From: Actinomadura rupiterrae
Lineage (GTDB): Bacteria > Actinomycetota > Actinomycetes > Streptosporangiales > Streptosporangiaceae
Direction: 5' to 3'
DNA length: 64,000 nt
NCBI RefSeq assembly: GCF_024172125.1
Contig: NZ_JAMZEA010000017.1
Location: 1 to 64,000, forward strand
Both the position numbers and the translations under genes were made by a program. Under the pieces are notes generated by a model that saw only the letters and a program-made list of their open reading frames with translations, did no database searches and was not told the DNA's origin. This document shows positions 53,364 to 63,187 of the stretch, piece after piece. Each line of letters opens with the position of its first letter. The first letter of the stretch is position 1.

Positions 53364-54355
53364 CCAGCAGTCGCGACAAGGAGCTTCGCGTGAGCAGGAG
53401 TAGGACCCGGCGCGTCGTGGTGATCGGCGGCGGCGCCAACGCCGAGCACGAGGTCGCGCTGGCCGGTGCGACGGGAGTCGCCAAGGCCCTGTGCTCGACC
53501 GGTTTCGAGGTGGACGAGCTGACCATCGGCCGCGACGGCGTCTGGCGGCAGGGATCGGGAGCGCTCGGAGCCCGTCCCGCCGACTCCCTCGCGGCCGCGT
53601 TGAGCATCATCGAACGCGCCGACGCCGTCTTCCCCGTCGTCCACGGCCCCAACGGCGAGGATGGAACCCTCGCCGCGCTGTGCGCTCTCGCCAGCGTCCC
53701 GGTGGTCGGCTCGGGCGTCCGCGCGGGCGCGATCGGGATGGACAAATGGATGACGAAACTGGTGGCGCAGGCCGTGGGGATCGCCACCGCGCCCGGACGC
53801 CTGATCACCGGCATCGCCGACGTCCGGTTCGAGTCGCAGGTGGCGGTGAAGCCGGTCTCGGCCGGGTCGAGCTACGGCGTCGCCGTCGCCCGCGACGCGG
53901 ACGAACTCCGCGCGGCGCTGGCCGACGCGGCGCGTTACGACGACCGGATCCTGGTCGAGGACGTCATCGCCGGACGGGAGATCGACGTCGCCGTCCTCCA
54001 GGAGGCCGACGGCCACACCTGGGCCGCGCCGGCGCTGGAGATCCACGCCGACGGGCTGTTCGACACCCGGACCAAGTACGACGGCTCGGCCCGCTTCACC
54101 GTCCCGGCCGTCCTCACCGACGCGGACCGGACCGCGCTGACCGATGCCGCCCTGCGGCTGTTCGACGCCCTCGGCTGCGCCGGGCTCGCCCGCATCGACT
54201 TCTTCCTCACCGAGGACGGTCCGGTCCTCAACGAGGTGAACACCATGCCCGGGATGACTCCCGAGTCCCAGGTGCCGAAGATGTTCGCGGCGGCCGGCGT
54301 CCCCTACGAGCAGCTGATCGCGCGCCTCGTGGACACCGCCGCGATCCCCGGATGA
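53360..54355 (+). CDS. D-alanine--D-alanine ligase family protein
   Basis: A 331-aa ATP-grasp ligase: VVVIGGGANAEHEVALAGATGVA (Glu of the N-terminal loop), VFPVVHGPNGEDGTLAAL, VAVKPVSAGSSYGVAVA, EDVIAGREIDVAVLQ, TKYDGSARFTVPA (omega loop with Lys-Tyr) and NEVNTMPGMTPESQVPKM (metal and D-Ala binding). The VanA-type omega loop with His is absent, so D-Ala-D-Lac is unlikely; D-Ala-D-Ala versus D-Ala-D-Ser cannot be settled. Two starts occur, GTG 53360 and GTG 53390, each preceded by the same AAGGAG site in a duplicated 22-nt stretch. The gene is coupled to alr upstream and to the VanZ-like gene downstream. Confidence 0.88.
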   Translation: MTSSRDKELRVSRSRTRRVVVIGGGANAEHEVALAGATGVAKALCSTGFEVDELTIGRDGVWRQGSGALGARPADSLAAALSIIERADAVFPVVHGPNGEDGTLAALCALASVPVVGSGVRAGAIGMDKWMTKLVAQAVGIATAPGRLITGIADVRFESQVAVKPVSAGSSYGVAVARDADELRAALADAARYDDRILVEDVIAGREIDVAVLQEADGHTWAAPALEIHADGLFDTRTKYDGSARFTVPAVLTDADRTALTDAALRLFDALGCAGLARIDFFLTEDGPVLNEVNTMPGMTPESQVPKMFAAAGVPYEQLIARLVDTAAIPG

Positions 54356-54969
54356 CCTTTGCGATCGGACGAAGTGGAAGCCCCATGCTGCTCAGGAACT
54401 GGTACGACCTGTTCGGGACGTTCACCGGCGTCGTGTTGCTCACGCTGGCCGCGCTGCCGGTGGCCGTGCTGGCGGTCTGGGCTCTGTCGCGCCGCCGCAT
54501 CGCCCTGGGCGGCACGCTCGCGGGATCGTGGCTCACGTCGCTGAGCGAGATCGGCCTGGTCTACGGGACGGTTCCGCCGGTCTGGCTGACCCTGCTGCCG
54601 GGCGGCCCGTCCGAGACCGACCCGCACCGGGTGAGCCTGGTCCCGTTCCACGACATGTCCATGATCATCGCGGCCGGTCCGATGACGGCGGCCGGGCAGA
54701 TCGGCGGCAACCTGCTGGTCTTCGCCTCGCTGGGGTTCTTCGGGCCGCTGCGGTTCCCCGCGCTGGCGTCGGTGCCGCGGATCCTCGCGTTGGCGGCGAC
54801 GTGCTCGACCACGGTCGAGACCGCCCAGTACGTCCTGCGCCTGGACCGGGTCGCTTCGGTGGACGACGTCCTGCTCAACACCGCCGGCGCGGGCCTGGCT
54901 GCCCTGGCATCGCTCCCCCTGCGGCACGTCACCGCCGCGCCCGCGCTCAGCGGGGCTGGCCCTCGTTGA
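54352..54969 (+). CDS. VanZ-like membrane protein
   Basis: A 205-aa protein (194 aa from ATG 54385) with five hydrophobic segments and the VanZ pattern: RVSLVPFHDMSMI, GQIGGNLLVFASLGFFGPL, STTVETAQYVLRLDRVASVDDVLLNTAGAGLA. VanZ proteins give low-level teicoplanin or lipoglycopeptide resistance by an unknown mechanism. ATG 54352 overlaps the ligase stop codon (ATGA); ATG 54385 is an alternative with a weak site. With Alr and Ddl it forms a compact operon for altered or reinforced D-Ala supply. It overlaps the convergent gene at 54947 by 23 bp. Confidence 0.82.
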   Translation: MTFAIGRSGSPMLLRNWYDLFGTFTGVVLLTLAALPVAVLAVWALSRRRIALGGTLAGSWLTSLSEIGLVYGTVPPVWLTLLPGGPSETDPHRVSLVPFHDMSMIIAAGPMTAAGQIGGNLLVFASLGFFGPLRFPALASVPRILALAATCSTTVETAQYVLRLDRVASVDDVLLNTAGAGLAALASLPLRHVTAAPALSGAGPR

Positions 54970-55165
54970 CCCACTGCCGGAACAGGTCGACCTTCGATTT
55001 CGGCCACGGCCCGTCGCACGGCATCTTGCCGTCGGCGAGCGCGGCGAGGATGGCCTGGGCGTTGTCACTGACGTCGTCGTAGTCGCTGAGGTCGAACGAC
55101 TGGCTCATCGACTCGACGTCCTTCTCGCGGAACAGCGGCCGAATGTCGCTGGCAAAGCTGGTCAA
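54947..55165 (-). CDS. Small conserved hypothetical protein
   Basis: A 72-aa protein: LTSFASDIRPLFREKDVESM, FDLSDYDDVSDNAQAILAAL, ADGKMPCDGPWPKSKVDLFR and QWVNEGQPR. The pattern is that of a short actinobacterial family of unknown function with one conserved MPCDG motif. TTG 55165 is chosen because GAGGGGG lies 6 nt upstream and the similarity starts here. The gene overlaps the 3' end of the convergent VanZ-like gene. Confidence 0.7.
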   Translation of the reverse strand: MTSFASDIRPLFREKDVESMSQSFDLSDYDDVSDNAQAILAALADGKMPCDGPWPKSKVDLFRQWVNEGQPR

Positions 55166-55284
55166 GGTGTCCCCCTCGGGTCGGCCGGACGCGGCGGCGC
55201 GCGTCACCCGTCGCCGCACGATCCAGCCGATTCCTCGCCCACCCGCCCTAAAGCCAAGCGTCACACCCGTCCAAGAACACCCAA

Positions 55285-56433
55285 TTAACCAGCGCTGGGC
55301 GCGCTGTCACTCGGCTTGCCCATTTCTGCCTGCTCCTGCAGGGCTTGGGCGCGGGCTTCGGCGGTGACCGCGCGCTCGCGCATCCGGTCGGCGTCGGCGC
55401 GGGCCGCGTCGCGTTCGGCGCCGAGCACCTCAAGCCGGGCCAGCGCCTGATGCAGCTGCTGCCGGATCTCATCTCCGGCTTCCTGCTGAGCGCTGATCCG
55501 CTCCTGCAACTTCTCGGCGGCCTGCTCCGCCCGCCCGGCTCGCGCCGCCTCGGCGGCCGTGGCGCGCTCGGCGGCCGCCACCACCTGCCCGGCCCGCTCC
55601 TCGGCCGCGCTGACCAGCCGCGCCGCCTGCTGCTCGGCGGCCGCGACCCGATCGGCCGCCTCCCGCCTGGTGCGTTCGAGCGTGTCGGCGACCGCCCGCG
55701 CTTCGGCCTGCACGGTCGCCACCTCGGCGCGACAGGCGGCGAGGTCGTCCTGAAGCCGCTGCCGGGCCGACCGCTCGTCCGCCAGCTGCCCGCCGGCCGC
55801 CTCCAGCCGTTCGGCCAGCGACGCCTCGGCCTGCTTGGCCAGCTGCGCCGTCCGCTCGGCCGCCTCCCGCGCCTGCCGGTGCGCCGCGACGGTCTCGCTC
55901 GCCTGCCGCTGCACCTGCTCCGCCTGCTCACGCGCAGTGCGCGCGTCCTCCTCGGCCCGGCGCCGCGCTTCCTCGGCCTCGCTGGCCTGCCGCTCCGACC
56001 GGACGGACCGCTCCTCGGCGTCCGCGGCCTGCTCTTCTGCGACCGCGACCCGCTGCCCCGCCTCGGCCACCTCCTCGCGCGCGGCGAGGATCTCCTGCCG
56101 AGTGTTCCGCTCGATGCTCCCCAGCGCCTCCAGCACGGAGTTCAACGCGGTGGCGAGCTCGCTCATCGCCGGAGCCGACTCCTCCGCGACCGCCACCACC
56201 AGCGCCAGCGGATCGGCGATCGCCGACGCGAGCCGCGCGTCCCGCTCGGCCGCCGCCTGCTCCTTGCACGTGGCGGGCGGGGGACAGTACAGCCGCCGCC
56301 GCCCGCCCTTGCCCTTCCCGTCACTGCGCCGCGCCGGCGCGGGCAGCGCCCGCCGGCACACCTTGCACCGCCCGAACGCCGCCTCCACGTCGTCCGCCGT
56401 CCCCTCACCCGCCGCACCCCGCACCTCAACCAT
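55285..56433 (-). CDS. Coiled-coil protein with N-terminal cysteine motif
   Basis: A 382-aa protein. The N-terminus has a zinc-ribbon-like pattern, CKVCRRALP then RRRLYCPPPATC (C-x2-C, about 25 residues, C-x5-C), in a basic setting. From about residue 95 to the end the protein is one long Ala/Glu/Arg-rich coiled coil. No enzymatic motif is present; it resembles KfrA-like or other DNA-organising proteins only in general shape. ATG 56433 has TAGGGT 6 nt upstream (leaderless). The genes on either side are unrelated, so its role is unknown. Confidence 0.72.
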   Translation of the reverse strand: MVEVRGAAGEGTADDVEAAFGRCKVCRRALPAPARRSDGKGKGGRRRLYCPPPATCKEQAAAERDARLASAIADPLALVVAVAEESAPAMSELATALNSVLEALGSIERNTRQEILAAREEVAEAGQRVAVAEEQAADAEERSVRSERQASEAEEARRRAEEDARTAREQAEQVQRQASETVAAHRQAREAAERTAQLAKQAEASLAERLEAAGGQLADERSARQRLQDDLAACRAEVATVQAEARAVADTLERTRREAADRVAAAEQQAARLVSAAEERAGQVVAAAERATAAEAARAGRAEQAAEKLQERISAQQEAGDEIRQQLHQALARLEVLGAERDAARADADRMRERAVTAEARAQALQEQAEMGKPSDSAPSAG

Positions 56434-56572
56434 GCCCGAACCCTAACACCAACCATTCCGCAAAACCCGAAACCAGTTACGCGTTCCATGAAACAAAACT
56501 CGCCACCTCCACACGAGTGAATGAGAATCACCGTTATCAACCACCAGCACACCTGAGAGGTCCGGATCGCGC

Positions 56573-57076
56573 ATGCCAGGTGAATCCCCGATCGAGCCGC
56601 TTGCCGTTGACCGCCACGGCAACGTTCTGGTCGCGTTCAGCCGCGCTGCCGAAGGTGCTCCGCCGGAGGACGCACCCCTGCCGCTCGCACTGGTGGCCCT
56701 GTGGCGCGGCGACTCGGTTCTGCTGGTCTTCGACAGGCGACGGCAGGGGTGGGAGCTGCCCGGAGGAATCATCGAAACGGGGGAGAGTCCGCGCGAAGCC
56801 GCTTCACGCGAGCTGCTGGAAGAGACCGGGCAGACGGCCGACGGCCCCCTGGAGTTCGCCGGCTACGCCAAGTTCCTCCTTCAACCCGATCAGCGGGTGG
56901 AGTACGGGGCGCTGTTCACCGGCAACCTCGCCCATCCCGAACCCTTCCGGGACAACAACGAGGTCGCGGCTTTCCGCTGGTGGGACCCCACAGGCCCACT
57001 GCCGGAAGGCACGGCCTCACTCGACCTGCACCTTGCCCGCCTGGTGATGCCCCGCGGCCTTGCTGATGGAACCTGA
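56573..57076 (+). CDS. NUDIX hydrolase
   Basis: A 167-aa enzyme with a complete NUDIX box, GGIIETGESPREAASRELLEETGQ (G-x5-E-x7-RELLEE-x-G), which binds Mg2+ and hydrolyses a nucleoside diphosphate linked to another moiety. The strand before it is LVFDRRRQGWELPGG. Substrate unknown (dNTP pool cleaning or nucleotide sugar). GAGAGG lies about 13 nt before ATG 56573. It stops 7 bp before the end of the convergent truncated MFS gene. Confidence 0.88.
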   Translation: MPGESPIEPLAVDRHGNVLVAFSRAAEGAPPEDAPLPLALVALWRGDSVLLVFDRRRQGWELPGGIIETGESPREAASRELLEETGQTADGPLEFAGYAKFLLQPDQRVEYGALFTGNLAHPEPFRDNNEVAAFRWWDPTGPLPEGTASLDLHLARLVMPRGLADGT

Positions 57077-57082
57077 GCCGTG

Positions 57083-58020
57083 TCATGAGCGTGCCGCCTT
57101 CCGCAGGCGCAGGATGGGGACGAGGGTCAGGACGGCGCTTGCGGCGAGGAGTGCGAAAGCGAGGCGGAAGTCGCCCGTGGCGTCGCGCAGCAGGCCGACG
57201 AGCATGGGGGCCAGCGCGGCGCAGCCGTAGCCGACGAAGAACGCCATCGCGCTGATCCGGCCCGCCTCGGCGGAGTGCCGGCTGACCACGACCGGGACGG
57301 TCAGCACCAGCGTGAACAGGCCGCCGTGCCCGACGCCCAGGGCGAGGATCCACAGCCAGGTCGCGGTCCCGGGTGCGAGGGCCAGGCCGGCGAAGCCGAG
57401 CGAGGTGAGCGCCGCCGTCGAGGCGAGACCCACGCGGATGTCGCGCCGCTCGCCGAGCAGTGCCGGGACGGCGAGCATCGCCACGACCTGGATGGAGATC
57501 ATCACGGTGAGCAGGCCGCCGGCGCCGGTGCCGCGCCCGTTCTCCTGGAGCAGGGGCACCACCCAGGCCAGTTCGCAGTAGTAGAGGGCGGAGTTGACCG
57601 CCGACAGCGCGGTCACCCGCCAGGCCAGACCGCTCCGCCACGGCAGTCCCGTGGTGAGCGGGCCAGCGGGGGCGGCCACCTCGTCCAGTGCCAGGGAGCG
57701 CCGCGACGCCGTCCACGCCACCGCCCCGGCCAGCGCGAGCACCGACCAGGAGGCCAGCGCCCCGGGCCAGGAGCCGAGGAAGTCGGCCAGCGGCGCGCTG
57801 ACCCCGGCCGCGACGGCGCCGCCGGCGCCGAGCCCGGTGGTGTAGACGCCGGTGGCCAGACCCGCCCGGTCGGCGAAGCGGCTCTTGACGACGGCGGGCA
57901 GCAGCGTCTGGGCGATGGCGATCCCGGCGCCGACGACCGCCGCGCAGCTCAGCTGCAGCCAGGTGGATCCGCCGATGAGGCGAGCCGCGGTGGCCGCGGC
58001 GATGACGACCAGGCCGAGGA
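57083..58020 (-). pseudogene. CynX/NimT-like MFS transporter, 5' end removed by a transposon
   Basis: The frame encodes the last ten spans of a CynX-type transporter (GPLLGLVVIAAATAARL, GAGIAIAQTLLPAVVKSRFADRAGLATGVYTTGLGAGGA, FVGYGCAALAPMLVGLLRDATGD). The N-terminal 75-80 residues with the first two or three spans are missing; the sequence changes abruptly at about 58020 to the terminal repeat of a Tn3-family transposon. The frame stays open to 58246, but those residues are transposon-derived. Loss of the first spans should inactivate it. Confidence 0.75.
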
Positions 58021-58060
58021 GGGGTCCCGGTAGCAATCGCCGAAAATCCAACGGATATAG
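58021..58060 (+). repeat. Putative left terminal inverted repeat of the Tn3-family element
   Basis: The segment starts GGGGTCCCGGTAGCAATCGC and contains CGAAAATCCAACGG. Tn3-family ends are about 38 bp, start GGGGTC in the Tn21 group and carry a GAAAAT-like core near position 22-27, as here. It lies exactly where similarity to the MFS gene stops. The matching right end is not in the window. Confidence 0.5.
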
Positions 58061-58157
58061 GCCTGAACTGCGTTTCTTCGGGTTCTGCTGACTGGGGTTG
58101 ATCTCCGCCGCTACGGTTCGTGAGCGTTCGTGCGTTCTGTGGCGTGTGGGGTGGTTG

Positions 58158-60812
58158 ATGTCGACCCGGTTCCTGTCGGATGAGCAGGTCGAGCAGTTGC
58201 GGTCGTTCCCGGATATCGGCCGGGAAGAGCTGATCAAGTACTTCACGTTGACGCCGCGGGATCATGCGTTCCTGGACGCGCCGGGCCGTGGCGCCGACGC
58301 GCGCCTTGGTCTGGCTTTGCAGCTGTGCACGCTGCCGTGGCTCGGGTTCGTTCCGGACAACCTTGAGGAGGTGCCGCAGGCGGCGCTGTTGCGGCTGGCT
58401 TCGCAGCTGGCGGTGTTCCCGGGGGCGTTGGAGTACTACGCGGCGAGCACCCGGAAGCGTCCGCAGACCCGCAGTGATCATCTGAAGCTGGTGATGCGGT
58501 ATCTGGGGTGGAAGACCGCGACGCCGGGCGGCCAGGAGATGAAGGAGCTGGAGCAGTTCCTGCTGGACCGGGCGATGGAGCATGACACGCCGTCGTTGCT
58601 GTTCTATCAGGCCACCCAGCATCTGATCGGCGCGCGGGTGGTCCGGCCCGGCGTGGTCACTTTGATGGAGCTGGTCGCGGCGGCTCGTGCGGGCGCGGGA
58701 TCGCTGACCTCGGAGAAGGTCGAGCACTTGCTGACCGGGCAGATGCGCGGGGACCTGGACCGGCTGCTGGTGCAGGACGCGGGTCTGGGGATGACCCGGC
58801 TGGCGTGGTTGACGACGCCGGCGGTGGAGGCGACCACGGTGGCGGTGAAGCAGGCGATCGAGAAGCTGAAGTTCCTGCGTGGGATCGACGCGCACTCGCT
58901 GGATCTGTCGATGCTGCCGCCTGAACGGCGCCGGTTCCTGGCGACGCTGGGCCGCCGGTCCACCGTGCAGGGGCTGGAGCGGCGCGGGGAGCGGCGGTAT
59001 CCGATCCTGCTGGCGCTGGTCGCCCAGTCCGCCGTCGACCAGCTGGACGAGGTCGTCGCGCTGTTCGACCAGGCGGTGTCGGCGCGCGAATCGCACGCCA
59101 AGGCCAAGACCAACGAGGCGCTGGCCGAGCGGGCCAAGCAGGGCGAGGCGCGCCAGCTGCTGATGGACGTCATCTTGCCGGTGCTGGCCGACCCCACCAT
59201 CCCCGATGAGGACGTCGGCGCCATCTTGCGCAACGGCATCGGCATGCAAAAGCTCCGCGAGGTCGCCGCGGAGCGGTGGAACCCACTGCCCCGTGACCAC
59301 GGCCGGCTGTCGGCGCTGGAGGCGTCCTACTCCTACCTGCGCAAGTTCACCCCGCAGGTGCTGGAGGCGATCGACTTCCATGGTGGGCCCGGCACCGCCG
59401 ACCTGATGGAAGCCGTGCAGATCCTCAGGGAGCTGAACAGGGTCGGCGGCCGCAAGGTGCCCACCAGTGCGCCGACGTCGTTCGTTCCCGCCCGGTACGC
59501 CGACTACCTGGCCAGGGCGCGCAAGAGCGGCGACGACACCGCGTTCCGCCACTACTGGGAGATGTGCACCATCCTGGCGTTGCGCGACGGCCTGCGCAGC
59601 GGGGATGTGTTCGTGCCCGGCTCACGCCGCTACGCCGACCCGGGCACCTACCTGTACACCCCGGAGCAGTGGGAGCCGCGGCGGGCCGAGTTCTGCCACC
59701 TGGTCCGCAAACCGGCCGGTGCGGCCGAGGCGCTCGGGCAGGTCAAGGACGAGCTCCACCAGGCCCTGGGTGACCTGGAGGAGACGCTGTCGGGAGCCTC
59801 GCCGAACGATGTCGGCGAGGTCCGCCTCGATGCGGAGGGACGGTTGGTCATCCCGCCGCTGTCAGCCGAGGACATTCCCGCCGAGGCCAAGGCGTTGCGC
59901 GATGAGCTGTCGGGGATGCTGCCGTTCGTGCCGATCGCCTCGCTGCTGATCGAGCTGGACGCCCGCACCAACTTCCTGGCGTGCTTCACCCACGCCGGCG
60001 GCCGCAAGACCACCCAGTCGGTTGAGCTCAAACGCAACATCCTCGCGGTGCTGATCGCCGGTGCCACCAACCTGGGCCTGACGCGCATGTCGGAGGCGTG
60101 CGGGGTGTCCTACGACGCGCTCGCCTGGACCGCGGAGTGGTACGTGCGGGAGGAGACCCTCCGCGACGCCAACACCGTCCTGGTCAACCACCACTACGCC
60201 CTGGACTTGGCGAAGAAGTTCGGCGGCGGCACCATGTCGTCCTCGGACGGGCAGCGGTTCCCGGTCCGCGGCAAGTCGCTGACCGGCCGCGACATGAACA
60301 TCCACGGCGGGCGGGTGCTGTCGACGACCACGCACGTGTCGGACCAGTGGTCGACGTACGGCACCAAGCAGATGGTGCCGACCCATCGCGAGGCCCACTA
60401 CGCGCTGGATGAGTTCCTCGGTAACCAGACCGATCTTCCGATCCGCGAGCACGCCACAGATACTCACGGCGCGACGCTGGTGAATTTCGGGCTGTTCGAT
60501 CTGGTCGGTAAGGCGCTCACCCCGCGGATCCGTGATCTGGGGAAGATCACGCTAGTGCGGGTCGACTCGCCGGCGGCGACGAACGCGCTGTACCCGCAGG
60601 CGGGGCCGTTGCTGGCCGACCGGTGGAACGAGGACCTGGTGGCCGGCTGCTGGGACGACCTGCTGCGCATGGCCGGGTCGCTGAAGTTCGGCGAGGCGAC
60701 CGCCTCCCTGATCGTCGGGAAGTGGTCGGCCGCCTCCCGGCAGAACACCCTGGCCGCGGCACTGAAGGAGTGGGGACGGATGCGCCGCACCATCCACGCG
60801 GCCCTTATGTGG
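58158..60812 (+). pseudogene. tnpA: Tn3-family transposase TnpA, 3' end missing
   Basis: About 885 codons of a Tn3-type TnpA: N-terminal MSTRFLSDEQVEQLRSFPDI with the DUF4158 region, then the Tn3 core FVPIASLLIELDARTNFLACFTHAGG, SSDGQRFPVR (first catalytic Asp), STYGTKQMVPTHREAHYALD, EHATDTHGATLVNFGLFDLVG (second Asp) and LAAALKEWGRMRRTIHA. Full-length proteins continue for about 100 residues with the third acidic residue (NKGE-like), absent here: after about 60812 the frame reads unrelated sequence to 61106. The protein should be inactive. The cut coincides with the end of the recombinase element to the right. Confidence 0.82.
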
Positions 60813-60853
60813 AATCAATGGCTGTCAAGTCCCGCAGGTCAGTGGCTTGCCGT

Positions 60854-63187
60854 TCAGCCAGGCGGGCCTTGGCGAACGTCGACGATCGGCAGCATCGTCG
60901 CGGCGGCAGGGACCCCGAGCTGGCGGGGTGTCGGTCCGGCCGGGGTCGGGACGTCGGCGAGCTGGCCGAGGAGTTTGTCCAGGGCGGCCTGGCCGTCATC
61001 GACGGCGGCCCGTTCGTCGTCGGTGAGGGGGATGGCGGCGAGCATGCGCTGCAGGTTGTTCTTGGCCTCCAGCAGCAGCGCCTTGGAGGAGTCCTTCGGG
61101 GTGTAGAAGTCACACTTGGCGCAGGCCATCCGGTGCTGGCACTGCTCGAAGAAGGTGTAGTTGCAGAACCCGTGCCCCAGGTCGTAGTACTGCCACGGCT
61201 CGCCGGCGGCCGCAGCCCCGCTCTCGACCGCGGCCCGGTCGACCAGGACCTCGATGGTGCGGATGTTGCGTTCGAAGTAGCCGGCGTCGCGGTAGGCCCT
61301 GGACAACGTGTTCGGAGTGATCTTGGCGTAGTGCTGGGTGGTGTCAGCTGACCGGTGCCCGAGCCAGGCCTGCAACTCGAACAGGGTCATCGGCTCCTTG
61401 GCGTTGTAGAGCTGCGTGGCAATCGTGGAGCGAGCCCTATGGCTGGTGATGTTGCCACGAACGTCGGTGCTTGGAACTCCGGCCTTGCGGCAGAGGGAAG
61501 GGATGACCGCGCTGTTGATGTAGGTCTTGGCCATGCGCTTGGCGCGGTGGGCGAACAGGAAGTGGACCTGCTCGGAGGTCTTGCGGTCCAGCATGGACGG
61601 CTGCTGGGGCCGGACCGCCTGCCACGCTTCGATCGCCTGGCCGAGCAGCGGGTCGACCGGCTTGGTGAAGGCGGTCCCGGTCTTGTGCGTGGGAACATCC
61701 AGGAGGCAGACGGCCTCGCTGGCCAGCACGTCACGCGCGTCGGCTGAGATCGGAACGCCGTCGTGCTGCCATCGGATGCATCCGACGCGCAGGCGAGCGA
61801 TCTCGTCGCTGCGCAGCCCGCCGAACAGCCAGGTGAGGGTGACCGCCCGGATCAGCTCCATGGGGTAGCCCAGGCCGTAGGTGTTGGTCGGGCAGTCCTC
61901 GGGTTCGAGGTTGAGTCCGGCCCAGAGCAGCTTGGCCCAGATGTCGTCGGCGATGACGCGGGGGTTGGGCGCGATCAGAGCTGCGACGCTCCTGGGGGTG
62001 GCCAGAGCGCGGGATGGGTCGAATCGGCGGGCGATCCAGCCCCATTCCTGGGTGTCGCGGAAGAAGGTGCGGGTGGCGGTCAGGTAGCCGGCCTTGGTTT
62101 GGGGAGATAGCGGTTTTCCGCCGTGCCGTTCGAGGCCTGCTCGGCGCTGGACGTAGTCGCCCACGGTCATCCGGTCGACGGCTGCCACCCAGGCGGCGCA
62201 GATCTCTCGGGTCCACTGGCTGGGCTCGATCACGTCAGGGTGCTCGGCGGCGAGCCATCGGGCGGCCTTGGCCATGATCGAACGGTAGGAGCCCCGGACC
62301 TTGTGGGCGAGCGTGGAGGTGGAGTACCAGCGTTCGATCATCTCGGCCCACGCATCGGAGACGCCTTCGATGTCGGGCATCACCGCGTGGATCGACTTAG
62401 GGGGCGGGCCCGCGTGGCCGAGTGCGAACAGAGCCTTGTGAAGGCCCCGAAAGTGGCCCCGGAGGTGGTGGGCAGTGTTGGTGGGGTCTTCGCGGATGCG
62501 GTCCAGGGACTCGCTGGTCATGTCCTGCAGCAGCGGGCTCCGGTTGACCAGCATCGCCTGGATCAAGACCGTGCGGAACTGGCCGACGGCCCCTTCGGTT
62601 GGGTGGTAGCCCCACCCCTGCAGGGTGCCTGCGACCTGGGCGACGGAGTCCTCGACGACCTCTTTGCCGAAGATCCTCCAGGCCAGGGAGCGGCGGTTGA
62701 AGTTGCCGATCCGGTGAAAGTCGGTGAAGTCGCCGAGGAGGTAGGCGAACGCGGCCACGTAGGGGCGAACCGTCCCGTCGATCCAGCCGGGCCAGGCGGC
62801 CTCGAACTCGATGTGACCAGGTGCGATCAGCGCGAACCAGGTCTCGGCCGGCCAACCCCAAAAGGAGATCCCTTCGTCCAGGCAGCGGCGCAGGACCAGA
62901 CCGATCGCGTCGGTCACCGCCCGCCGATGCGTCGAAGTATCCGGACACCAGCCCAAGACCGCCCGAGCGTCGTCCAGCGGTCGTAGGAGTCTGCTGATGA
63001 CGGGCCACTGCGGCAGGTCCGGGTCATAGCCCCGGCGCCGTCGGACCTGCCAGTCCAACTCCCGCAGTGCCTGAAGCTCTCGCGCGGTCAGCGCGGCCTG
63101 GCGGTTGTAACGGCTGACATCGATGGGCCAAGGCCAGGAACGGCCGGCGACCGCCTGGACGGCAGCCGCGGAGAGCGCGGCGCTCAC
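60854..63187 (-). CDS. Large tyrosine recombinase (Tn554 TnpB-like)
   Basis: A 777-aa integrase. The catalytic domain lies at about residues 415-640: Arg in TWLFGGLRSDEIARLRVGC, HRARST (His-xx-Arg), WLGHRSADTTQHYAKI (second His and the Tyr nucleophile). The N-terminal 400 residues are the long helical region typical of TnpB-like recombinases, and the C-terminus has a Cys cluster (HGFCNYTFFEQCQHRMACAKCDFYTP), probably a zinc-binding unit. ATG/GTG 63187 overlaps the stop of the upstream recombinase gene by 4 bp, so the two are co-translated. It catalyses element insertion and excision. Confidence 0.85.
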   Translation of the reverse strand: MSAALSAAAVQAVAGRSWPWPIDVSRYNRQAALTARELQALRELDWQVRRRRGYDPDLPQWPVISRLLRPLDDARAVLGWCPDTSTHRRAVTDAIGLVLRRCLDEGISFWGWPAETWFALIAPGHIEFEAAWPGWIDGTVRPYVAAFAYLLGDFTDFHRIGNFNRRSLAWRIFGKEVVEDSVAQVAGTLQGWGYHPTEGAVGQFRTVLIQAMLVNRSPLLQDMTSESLDRIREDPTNTAHHLRGHFRGLHKALFALGHAGPPPKSIHAVMPDIEGVSDAWAEMIERWYSTSTLAHKVRGSYRSIMAKAARWLAAEHPDVIEPSQWTREICAAWVAAVDRMTVGDYVQRRAGLERHGGKPLSPQTKAGYLTATRTFFRDTQEWGWIARRFDPSRALATPRSVAALIAPNPRVIADDIWAKLLWAGLNLEPEDCPTNTYGLGYPMELIRAVTLTWLFGGLRSDEIARLRVGCIRWQHDGVPISADARDVLASEAVCLLDVPTHKTGTAFTKPVDPLLGQAIEAWQAVRPQQPSMLDRKTSEQVHFLFAHRAKRMAKTYINSAVIPSLCRKAGVPSTDVRGNITSHRARSTIATQLYNAKEPMTLFELQAWLGHRSADTTQHYAKITPNTLSRAYRDAGYFERNIRTIEVLVDRAAVESGAAAAGEPWQYYDLGHGFCNYTFFEQCQHRMACAKCDFYTPKDSSKALLLEAKNNLQRMLAAIPLTDDERAAVDDGQAALDKLLGQLADVPTPAGPTPRQLGVPAAATMLPIVDVRQGPPG

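Noticed and set aside
60813..61106. Natural C-terminus of the Tn3 transposase
   Set aside because: The last 98 codons of the open frame are antisense to the recombinase gene and lack the conserved Tn3 C-terminal block.
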